Assembly (NCBI RefSeq): GCF_001751245.1
Contig: NZ_LJGU01000093.1
Coordinates: forward strand, 11,727 to 75,726
Direction of reading: 5' to 3'
Length of the DNA: 64,000 bases
From: Streptomyces oceani
Lineage (GTDB): Bacteria; Actinomycetota; Actinomycetes; Streptomycetales; Streptomycetaceae
Under the pieces are notes generated by a model, which was given only the letters and a program-made list of their open reading frames with translations, had not been told where the DNA came from and ran no database searches. The position numbers and the translations under genes are program-made. Below, in pieces: positions 9,126 to 16,052 of this stretch. The stretch's first letter is position 1, and every line of letters begins with the position of its first letter.

Positions 9126-10556
9126 ATGCGCCGTTCAAAAATCGTCTGCACGCTCGGTCCCGCCACCGACTCCTTCGAACAGTTGAAAACGCTGATCGAA
9201 GCGGGGATGAACGTGGCCCGGTTCAACATGAGCCACGGCACCCACCCCGAGCACGAGGAGCGGTACCAACGGCTTCGCAAGGCCGCGGAGGAGAGCGGCC
9301 GGGCCGTCGGGGTGCTCGCCGACCTGCAGGGCCCCAAGATCCGCCTGGAGACCTTCGCGGAGGGCCCGGTGGAGCTCGTGCGGGGCGAGGAGTTCACCAT
9401 CACCACCGAGGACGTCGAGGGCGACAAGTCGGTTTGCGGCACCACGTACAAGGGGCTGCCCGGTGACGTCACCAAGGGCGATCCGATCCTGATCAACGAC
9501 GGGAACGTCGCGCTGCAGGTGACCGAGGTGGACGGGCCGCGGGTGCGGTGCATCGTCATCGAGGGCGGAGTGATCTCCGACCACAAGGGCATCAACCTGC
9601 CCGGCGCCGCGGTGAACGTCCCCGCTCTCTCCGAGAAGGACGTCGAGGACCTGGCGTTCGCGCTCCGGATGGGCGCCGACCTCGTGGCGCTGTCCTTCGT
9701 ACGGAACGCCGCGGACGTACGCGACGTGCACCGCGTCATGGACGAGGTGGGGCGCCGGGTGCCGGTCATCGCCAAGGTGGAGAAGCCGCAGGCGGTGGAG
9801 AACATGGAGGAGGTCGTGCTCGCCTTCGACGGCGTGATGGTGGCACGCGGCGACCTGGCGGTGGAGTATCCGCTGGAGAAGGTCCCGATGGTGCAGAAGC
9901 GGCTGATCGAGCTGTGCCGGCGCAACGCCAAGCCAGTGATCGTGGCGACCCAGATGATGGAGTCGATGATCACCAACTCCCGGCCGACCCGTGCCGAGGC
10001 TTCCGACGTGGCCAACGCCATCCTGGACGGTACGGACGCGGTCATGCTCTCCGCCGAGTCCTCCGTCGGGCAGTATCCGACGGAGACCGTCAAGACCATG
10101 TCGAAGATCGTCGAGGCGGCGGAGGAGGAACTGCTCAGCCGCGGCCTGCAGCCGCTCGTGCCGGGCAAGAAGCCGCGTACGCAGGGGGGTTCGGTGGCCC
10201 GGGCGGCCTGCGAGATCGCCGACTTCCTGAACGCCAAGACGCTGATCGCCTTCACCAAGTCCGGGGACACCGCCCGTCGGCTGTGCCGGTACCGGACGCT
10301 CCAGCCCATCCTGGCCTTCACCACGGATGTGCCGACCCGCAACCAACTCACCCTGAGCTGGGGCGTGGAGACGTACGTGGCGCCTCATGTGGAGACCACG
10401 GACGAGATGGTGGAGCTGGTGGACGCCGAGCTGCTGAAGCTCAAGCGCTACGACGCGGGCGACACCATGATCATCACGGCGGGTTCGCCTCCCGGCGTCC
10501 CGGGCACCACCAACATGGTGCGGGTGCACCACCTGGGCGGCGAGGAGCAGATCTGA
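9126..10556 (+). CDS. pyk: Pyruvate kinase
   Basis: A 476-residue enzyme of lower glycolysis, phosphoenolpyruvate plus ADP to pyruvate plus ATP. The ATG at 9126 is chosen over the one at 9117 because GAGAGG lies 9 nt upstream and because the family starts with MRRSKIVCTLGPA. Motifs include NVARFNMSHG, the substrate and metal segment AKVEKPQAVENM followed by GVMVARGDL, and the signature VATQMMESMI. The C-terminal allosteric domain is complete. It lies just downstream of pta-ackA, linking pyruvate production to acetate metabolism. S. coelicolor has two pyk genes; by position this would correspond to pyk2, from memory. Confidence 0.96.
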   Translation: MRRSKIVCTLGPATDSFEQLKTLIEAGMNVARFNMSHGTHPEHEERYQRLRKAAEESGRAVGVLADLQGPKIRLETFAEGPVELVRGEEFTITTEDVEGDKSVCGTTYKGLPGDVTKGDPILINDGNVALQVTEVDGPRVRCIVIEGGVISDHKGINLPGAAVNVPALSEKDVEDLAFALRMGADLVALSFVRNAADVRDVHRVMDEVGRRVPVIAKVEKPQAVENMEEVVLAFDGVMVARGDLAVEYPLEKVPMVQKRLIELCRRNAKPVIVATQMMESMITNSRPTRAEASDVANAILDGTDAVMLSAESSVGQYPTETVKTMSKIVEAAEEELLSRGLQPLVPGKKPRTQGGSVARAACEIADFLNAKTLIAFTKSGDTARRLCRYRTLQPILAFTTDVPTRNQLTLSWGVETYVAPHVETTDEMVELVDAELLKLKRYDAGDTMIITAGSPPGVPGTTNMVRVHHLGGEEQI

Positions 10557-10590
10557 CCCGGCGTCCGACCGACGGCGTGACCACACGCGT

Positions 10591-10636
10591 ACGGGGCTCG
10601 TACGGGCGGGGAACTCCCCCTCCGTACGAGCCCCGT
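10591..10636. terminator. Hairpin terminator between convergent pyk and the DUF6230 operon
   Basis: A perfect 14-bp inverted repeat (10591-10604 with 10623-10636) encloses an 18-nt loop. It lies 34 bp past the pyk stop and about 47 bp beyond the stop of the convergent gene, and can serve both directions. Confidence 0.8.
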
Positions 10637-10683
10637 CGTGACTCCGGGCCGGCACCGCGCGGCGCGGCACCGGCCCAGGGTCG

Positions 10684-12066
10684 CTACTGCGTGATCTCCT
10701 GCTGGAGCCCCGGGATGCTGAGCGTGCCGCCGAACTGGCCGGCCTGCTGGACCTTGACGTCGGTGAACATCGCCTCGGGGACGTTCAGCGGCGGCGGGTG
10801 CTCGGGGTCGAAGACGATCGGGATGATCCCGAAGAGGTTGCCCTCCAACCGCTCGGTGTACATGGTCACTTGACCGTTCCGAATGGTCGAGGTGGACCCC
10901 TCGGCGGCCCGTACGTGGTACCGCGTGCCGTTCGGGCCACCGACGATCTGGTGCAGGTCGTCGATGTCGACGCTGTCCGCGGTGAACTTCAGTGCCTGCT
11001 TGGAGCCGCCGTCCGCCGTGCGCACGTTGACGACGCCCTCGTAGTCGAGGCCGTGCAGAGCGAGCTTGGACGCCTGCAGCTCCCAGGGCTGGTTCGGGAG
11101 GGTGACGGGGGTCTTCTCATCCTCACCGTCGACCTTCTTCTCCTCGACACAGGGGAACGGCTTCTTCCCGTCCTCGTCCGCGCCCGCATCGGCCTCGGGC
11201 TCGTCCTGCCCCTTCTCCGCCTCGCTCTCGGACGGCGTGGGCTCGGGCTGCTCGCCCGGGGCGGAACCGTCGGTGCCGTCGCCCCGCTCGCCCGTACCGT
11301 CCTCGTCGGACTTCCCGTCGCCCGGCTTGTCGGCGTCGTCGCCCGGCGACTGTGGCTTGTCGGAGCCGCCGGTGCCCGGGTCGGAGGGTTCCGGTGTCGG
11401 GGTGGCCGACTCGTCGTCCTCCTGCTCGTTCTTCTCTCCCGGGGTGAGCAGATCCTTGAGCTTCTCGCCCACGCCCAGCGGGTCGAGCGGGTTCTTGGAC
11501 TCCGACTCGGAGGGCTCCGGCTCCGGTTCGGCCGGGCTCCCGGAGTCCTCGGCGGAGTCGGAGCCGTCCGTGCCGGACGGGGACTCCTCCGGCGCGGGGT
11601 CCGCCTCGTCGGCCTTCTCCTTCTCGGCCTTCTCCTTCTCGGCGCGCTCGGCCGCGGCCTTCCGCTTCTCGGCCTGCCGCTCCGCCTTCTCCTTGGCCTC
11701 CTCGGCTTCCTCGGCCTGCTTCTGGGAGTTCTCCTTCGCCTTCTCGGCGGCGTCGGCCCGCGCCTCCTCCTCCTTGTCCGGAGCGGACACACAGGGCCCG
11801 TCCTTGAAGGGGTTCTTGGGCTGCGGCTTGGCGCTCGCCAGTTGTGGCGTGAGACCCATGCCCATCAGCACCGCGGACGGCATCGCCGCCATGGCTATCG
11901 CCTTGCCTGCCGGGAGGTGCAGCCGGGTCAACAGCGGCTTCCTGGGGGCCGCGTGTCGCGGGCCGGTTCTCGCGCGTCCGGTGTCCGCCGTGGCGTCCGC
12001 TACGGTGCCCGTTTCCTCCCGTGCCTCGTCACCCGGCACCGTGCCTCCCGTTCGCCTGGTTCGCAT
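10684..12066 (-). CDS. Long acidic surface protein with DUF6230-like C-terminus, function unknown
   Basis: About 460 residues, third gene of an operon with DUF6114 and DUF6230 proteins. After a basic N-terminus there is one hydrophobic segment (about 54-78), either a signal anchor or an uncleaved export signal. Then come a Lys/Glu/Ala-rich region likely to form a helix or coiled coil (about 90-155), a long Ser/Pro/Asp/Glu linker (about 160-300), and a folded C-terminal domain of about 150 residues. That last domain ends with MFTDVK and a Gly-Thr-Leu-Ser-Ile-Pro-Gly-Leu strand, closely resembling the end of the DUF6230 protein encoded first in the operon. The start is uncertain: ATG 12066 overlaps the upstream gene by 38 bp, and GTG 12039 is an alternative with GGGAGG just upstream. 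No enzyme motif is visible. Confidence 0.7.
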   Translation of the reverse strand: MRTRRTGGTVPGDEAREETGTVADATADTGRARTGPRHAAPRKPLLTRLHLPAGKAIAMAAMPSAVLMGMGLTPQLASAKPQPKNPFKDGPCVSAPDKEEEARADAAEKAKENSQKQAEEAEEAKEKAERQAEKRKAAAERAEKEKAEKEKADEADPAPEESPSGTDGSDSAEDSGSPAEPEPEPSESESKNPLDPLGVGEKLKDLLTPGEKNEQEDDESATPTPEPSDPGTGGSDKPQSPGDDADKPGDGKSDEDGTGERGDGTDGSAPGEQPEPTPSESEAEKGQDEPEADAGADEDGKKPFPCVEEKKVDGEDEKTPVTLPNQPWELQASKLALHGLDYEGVVNVRTADGGSKQALKFTADSVDIDDLHQIVGGPNGTRYHVRAAEGSTSTIRNGQVTMYTERLEGNLFGIIPIVFDPEHPPPLNVPEAMFTDVKVQQAGQFGGTLSIPGLQQEITQ

Positions 12067-12673
12067 CGGCTCCGCTCGGAGAGGACGAAGCCGTTCCCGT
12101 GACTGACAAGTCGTTCTGACCGCCGTCCGCGTCCGCGGCGGCGGTGCCGTGCTCCGTGGCAGCCGTACCGACCCGGTCCGTGCCCTCGTCGTGCGTGTCG
12201 CCGCTGTCCGCACCACGGTCCCCGGCCACGCCGCTCGAGGTTCTGCCGTGCCTCGCGGACCGTTCGCTCCCGGAAGGCGTGCCGGGCGCCCAGGAGATGC
12301 CCAGAGCGCCGCCGATCATCCCCAGCAGGAAGCCGATGAGGAAGGCACCTACGTTGGAGACCACCAGCGAGACCAGGGCCAGCAGGATCGCCGCGACACC
12401 GGAGAAGACCCGCGACTGCGGCTGGAACCACATCGTCAGCCCGAGCACGATCAGCAGCACGCCGATGATCAGGGAGCCGGCGCCCGCCGTGGTCGACATC
12501 CGGATGGTCAGGGAGCCCAGGGTGAGATTCTGGTACGGGATGTACATGATCGGGATGCCGGCGAGCAGGGTCAGCATCCCTCCCCAGAACGGGCGTTGTC
12601 CTCGCCACACCCGGAAATTGGCGCGTATCCGGGCAAACCGATCCATCGGCTGCTCTCGCGTGTCGGCGCTCAT
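12029..12673 (-). CDS. DUF6114-type membrane protein
   Basis: About 214 residues. The first 20 or so are polar, followed by four predicted membrane helices (roughly 30-150) and a disordered Ser/Gly/Asp/Thr-rich tail of about 65 residues. The arginine-rich RIRANFRVWRGQRPFWGG segment before the first helix is typical of DUF6114. ATG 12673 is chosen because GAGGAG lies about 9 nt upstream; an upstream in-frame extension lacks a ribosome-binding site. In Streptomyces these proteins are usually encoded next to DUF6230 proteins, which suggests a joint export or envelope role, but no function has been shown to my knowledge. Confidence 0.85.
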   Translation of the reverse strand: MSADTREQPMDRFARIRANFRVWRGQRPFWGGMLTLLAGIPIMYIPYQNLTLGSLTIRMSTTAGAGSLIIGVLLIVLGLTMWFQPQSRVFSGVAAILLALVSLVVSNVGAFLIGFLLGMIGGALGISWAPGTPSGSERSARHGRTSSGVAGDRGADSGDTHDEGTDRVGTAATEHGTAAADADGGQNDLSVTGTASSSPSGADANQANGRHGAG

Positions 12674-12763
12674 ACGTACAGCTCCTCGGGACTGGCACAA
12701 AGTTGCATGGGGAGCGGCCGTACGGGCACGAGGTCGGGCCCTCGCGCCCGTACGATCAGTGCG

Positions 12764-13378
12764 TCAGTAGCACTCGTGGGCGCCCTTCTTGACGTCCATC
12801 TTGAGGCCACTCAGCTTGAACGTTCCGGCCGTGGTGGCCCAGGCGCGCTGCTTGACGTCCGTGAAGACGACGCTTTCCGCCTGCTGGGCGAAGGAGCCCT
12901 CCAGGTACTTGTCACCCTTGTTGGGCCCCGGGCCCTTGGTCGTGTCGTCGACCGAGACACCGATGTCGATGTTCTTGAACGTGGCGTTCGTCGACAACTT
13001 GTCGGCGTCGATGTACAGCTTCTTGGCCTCGACCGGGGTGCTGCCCCCGCCCGCGCTGAGCTTCATCGAGACATCGCCGAACACCGGCACCGGGATGACG
13101 ACGGACTGGCAGAGATTCTTGATCTCCGCCTCGTTCATGCCGACGACCGTGACGGGCTTGTTGCCCTTCTTGGTGCTGTCGACAGCGCCGTACTGTGCGA
13201 AGCCGTTGGCTTCCAGCCGGTCCGCGGTCACCTTGAACTGCTGGCCGGACACACTGAACGATGCCGCCAAAGCACCCTGCGACAGGGCGACTCCGATGGC
13301 GGCGGTAGCGGCAACGCTGGGCACCATGACAACGGCGAACCGCTTCCATCTGGTCCCGCCACGAGCCAGGGACTCCAT
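12764..13378 (-). CDS. DUF6230 exported protein
   Basis: A 204-residue protein, first gene of the operon. A strong AAGGAGG lies just upstream of ATG 13378. The N-terminus has a charged start and a hydrophobic stretch (about 14-38) consistent with an export signal. The rest is beta-rich and contains two widely spaced Cys residues. The C-terminus holds VVFTDVK followed by a GTFKLSGLKM strand, paralleled in the operon's third gene. Homologues have, as I recall, been labelled cholesterol esterase in older Streptomyces annotation; no GXSXG or other serine-hydrolase signature is present here, so I do not support that label. Confidence 0.85.
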   Translation of the reverse strand: MESLARGGTRWKRFAVVMVPSVAATAAIGVALSQGALAASFSVSGQQFKVTADRLEANGFAQYGAVDSTKKGNKPVTVVGMNEAEIKNLCQSVVIPVPVFGDVSMKLSAGGGSTPVEAKKLYIDADKLSTNATFKNIDIGVSVDDTTKGPGPNKGDKYLEGSFAQQAESVVFTDVKQRAWATTAGTFKLSGLKMDVKKGAHECY

Positions 13379-13970
13379 GACTTTCCTCCTTCTCGGACGT
13401 ACATCTCCGGTACGGCCTGCGGACCCATACCTGGGATGGGAGAAGTGCTACGTCCTCGGGAAGGGGAACGCCGTCATCTGGAGACCCGTAAGCGTACGCG
13501 CGTCCGAGCTGTCGGCGATCACCCCCGAGCGACAACCACTGGCCACGCTCTCGCGCAACCCTGCATGACGGACAGGCCCTACCAGGCGGCAGAGACCCCC
13601 CTGCCCGTGGACCGGCGATGATAGCTGCCGGACCGCTCGGTGGGGACCCATCACCCTTGCACTTCCGTCTGGTTGACGGACTGGAATGGACCGAGCTTGG
13701 CCGATCGTGGTCCATCTCGGGCCGTCGCACAAGGGGTTCATTACTTGCGAGTAATGATCTCGGAAGCGGTGGCCTTTCAGTCACCCGGAAACCGTCACCC
13801 AACGCTTCCGGCGGCCGTCGCCATAGAAAGTCCCTTATCCGGACATGTCATAGACACAGTCCGATCACGACTCACCGAACGTAACGATGGCCACGCTTCA
13901 CCAAGTTTTGGCAAAACGCAGCCATCGATGTCGCTAAATCAATGAGTGGTGAAGAGTTCCCCGGAACGGA
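13379..13970. other. 592-bp intergenic region upstream of the DUF6230 operon
   Basis: The region lies between two minus-strand genes and contains no credible coding frame. It is lower in GC than its surroundings over 13730-13945. It contains the strong palindrome at 13738-13757, a looser inverted repeat ATGGACC/GGTCCAT (13686-13692 and 13709-13715), and the AAGGAGG of the DUF6230 gene at its left edge. A terminator for the thioredoxin gene would be expected at its right end, but I see no convincing hairpin there. Confidence 0.5.
13738..13757. promoter_or_regulatory. Palindromic operator candidate upstream of the DUF6230 operon
   Basis: TCATTACTTGCGAGTAATGA has perfect 8-bp arms around a 4-bp spacer. 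Symmetry and length fit a dimeric TetR-type repressor site. It sits 360 bp upstream of the DUF6230 start in an AT-richer pocket, so it probably overlaps a promoter of a long-leader transcript or of an unseen short gene. Confidence 0.5.
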
Positions 13971-14939
13971 TCAGAACAGCACACGAGCCAGTGCGCTACG
14001 CGCCGTCACCACCCTGGAGTCCTCCGCGCCGATCACCTCGAACAGCTCGAGGAGCCGGAGGCGTGCCCGCTCCCGGTCGTCCCCCGCGGTCCGCTTCACG
14101 GTCTCCACGATTCGGCCGAAAGCATCCTCGACATGCCCACCGACCATGTCCAGGTCGGCGGCCCTCAACTGCGCGTCGACCAGCGTCGGCTGGTCCGCGG
14201 CCTCCTTGCGCACCTGCTGGGCGTCCAGGCCCTGGACCCGCCCGAGCAACTCAGCCTGCCCCAAGCCGAGGCGTGCCTCGGTGTTTCCCGGGTCCTGTGC
14301 CAAGACGTCGCGGTACGCCTGCACCGCGCGCTCCATGTCGCCCTCGTCCAACGCCTGGTGCGCGGCCGCCAGCGCGGGGTCCTCCGGTGGCCCCGCGGGC
14401 TCCGGCTCCTCTTCCTGTGCCTCCTCGGCCTCCGCCTGCGGCACTCCCTGCAGGCCCGTGATACCGAAGCGCTCCTCGGAGACCTGGATCAACTGGTCCA
14501 GGGTCTCCCGGATCTGCTGCTCCGGGGCCGCGCCCTGGAAGAGCGGCAGCGCCTGACCGGCGACCACCGCGAAGACCGCGGGAATGCCCTGCACTCCGAA
14601 CTGCTGGAACAGCATCTGGTTGCTGTCGACATCGACCTTGGCCAACAGGAAGCGTCCCGCGTACTCCTGGGCCAGGCGCTCCAGAATCGGCCCGAGCTGC
14701 TTGCACGGCTCGCACCACTCGGCCCAGAAGTCGATGACCACCGGAACCTCGGCGGAACGCTGGAGCACGTCCGCCTCGAAACCCGCCTCGTCGACATTGA
14801 TCACCAGGCCGGCCGGCGCGGAACCACCGCCGCCGGCCGGGTCGGCCCGCTGCTGCTCGGCCTTCTGCTTGGCCTCTCCGGCCGCCTTAACCGCGGCGAG
14901 GTCGACCACTCCGCTCATGGACATATTGCGTGGCTGCAT
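13971..14939 (-). CDS. Thioredoxin-domain TPR protein, YbbN/CnoX-like
   Basis: A 322-residue cytoplasmic protein. Residues about 40-155 form a thioredoxin fold with the active-site motif WCEPC (Cys76, Cys79). A Glu/Pro-rich linker follows, then TPR-like helices (about 190-322), the arrangement of YbbN/CnoX co-chaperones. E. coli YbbN lacks the full CXXC, while this protein keeps both cysteines and so could be redox-active as well as a holdase. GGGGGAG lies about 10 nt before ATG 14939. Its neighbours do not reveal a specific client. Confidence 0.9.
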   Translation of the reverse strand: MQPRNMSMSGVVDLAAVKAAGEAKQKAEQQRADPAGGGGSAPAGLVINVDEAGFEADVLQRSAEVPVVIDFWAEWCEPCKQLGPILERLAQEYAGRFLLAKVDVDSNQMLFQQFGVQGIPAVFAVVAGQALPLFQGAAPEQQIRETLDQLIQVSEERFGITGLQGVPQAEAEEAQEEEPEPAGPPEDPALAAAHQALDEGDMERAVQAYRDVLAQDPGNTEARLGLGQAELLGRVQGLDAQQVRKEAADQPTLVDAQLRAADLDMVGGHVEDAFGRIVETVKRTAGDDRERARLRLLELFEVIGAEDSRVVTARSALARVLF

Positions 14940-15276
14940 GAGACCAGTCTCCCCCTTTCGCGCGGCGTTCGTTGCCGGGTCCCCACCCGGCGCGTGGTTG
15001 TCGCACCGACCCGTCCGCTATGGCGGACGAGCCAGGAGCCATTTCGATACGACTCGTAGCGTAACACCGGAGGGTCGGCGGCTCCCAACGGGCGTCCACG
15101 CTCCGGGACGCCGGGAGACTGAGCGGTGGTGCATCCCCGGGCCCCGACGACCACGGCAGCTCTGATGCGCTGGTTACGCTGGCCATCGGCGCGTCACCGC
15201 CGGTACGGCCAGCCACACCGCGCGACCGGCACGACCTCTGCTCGGCCACCGGGCCGGGATGGGTAGGGTGCGCGCC
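14940..15276. other. Divergent intergenic region between thioredoxin and TetR genes
   Basis: This 337-bp region contains an 11-bp palindrome TACGACTCGTA (15048-15058), a 7-bp-arm hairpin CGTCCGC/GCGGACG (15012-15029) in the thioredoxin leader, and the leaderless-type promoter of the TetR gene at its right end. The palindrome is a candidate site for the TetR protein, but the arms are short. No coding frame is convincing. Confidence 0.4.
15264..15269 (+). promoter_or_regulatory. Leaderless-type -10 box of the TetR gene
   Basis: TAGGGT ends 7 nt before ATG 15277 and there is no Shine-Dalgarno. Transcription would begin at or next to the A of the start codon. Confidence 0.5.
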
Positions 15277-15894
15277 ATGGCCCGCCCCCGCAGCACTGCG
15301 GCAGACAGTGCGATCCTCGACGCCACCCGCGCCACACTGGTCGAACTGGGTTGGCCGAAACTCACCATGGGGCACGTGGCAGCGCGCGCGGGCGTGGCGA
15401 AGACCACCCTCTACCGGCGTTGGCCGAGCAAGAGCGCACTGGTGGTGGACGCGGTCGCGATCCTCTTCGACGAACTCGAGCTGCCCGACCGGGGCAGCCT
15501 GCGGGGCGATATCGAGGGCGTCGTCGGCTCGTTCGCCACCCTGCTGGAGCGCCCGGAGACCAAGACCTCGCTGATGGCGGTCGTCGCCGAGTCCACCCGT
15601 GACCCCGCGCTGCGGGTGCACATCCGCGAAGCCATCGTGCAGCGCCAGAAGCACCTCGTGCAGGAGGGACGGGACCGGGCCCAGCGCCGGGGGGAGTTGA
15701 CCTCCGCGCCGCATCCCGGGACGGCCGCCCGCCAGGTGGACCTGATCTTCGACGTGATCGCCGGCGCGGTCGTGCACCGGGCGCTGGTCAGCGCGGAGCC
15801 GGTGGACGGCGCGTGGACGACGATGTTCACCGAGCTGCTGCTGGGCGGCCTCAGCTCGCTGGACGAGGCGAGCGATTCGGCCTCAGCGTACTGA
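15277..15894 (+). CDS. TetR/AcrR family transcriptional regulator
   Basis: A 205-residue regulator. The N-terminal HTH (about 10-60) contains the recognition pattern GHVAARAGVAKTTLYRRWPSK, characteristic of TetR proteins. The C-terminal ligand-binding half is of the TetR_C type often seen with RWP-containing N-termini. ATG 15277 (MARPRS) is preferred over 15259 because of the leaderless-type -10 box 7 nt upstream. It converges on icmA, from which it is separated by a terminator, and diverges from the thioredoxin gene; autoregulation through the divergent region is the simplest guess. The ligand is unknown. Confidence 0.88.
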   Translation: MARPRSTAADSAILDATRATLVELGWPKLTMGHVAARAGVAKTTLYRRWPSKSALVVDAVAILFDELELPDRGSLRGDIEGVVGSFATLLERPETKTSLMAVVAESTRDPALRVHIREAIVQRQKHLVQEGRDRAQRRGELTSAPHPGTAARQVDLIFDVIAGAVVHRALVSAEPVDGAWTTMFTELLLGGLSSLDEASDSASAY

Positions 15895-15972
15895 GTTGAC
15901 GGCCCGCGGCTCGTCGGGCTCCGGCGGCTCCGCCAGGCGGTTCCGCCAGTGCGGCAGGCACCGTCAAACGCC

Positions 15973-16006
15973 CTCGGCCGGTCCGCCGCGTGTCGAACCG
16001 GCCGAG
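15973..16006. terminator. Hairpin terminator between convergent TetR and icmA genes
   Basis: CTCGGCCGGT (15973-15982) pairs perfectly with ACCGGCCGAG (15997-16006) across a 14-nt loop. It is placed between the two converging stops. Confidence 0.65.
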
Positions 16007-16052
16007 AAGCCGTGCTGAGGAGTCGTGAGCAGCCGTGCCGGGGCAGGGACCG

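Noticed and set aside
7679..10351. 890-codon minus-strand frame antisense to pta, ackA and pyk
   Set aside because: Fully explained as the shadow of three confidently identified enzymes; no ribosome-binding site or recognisable domain.
12764..13378. Cholesterol esterase label for the DUF6230 protein
   Set aside because: No GXSXG motif or other hydrolase signature is visible; I kept only the family name.
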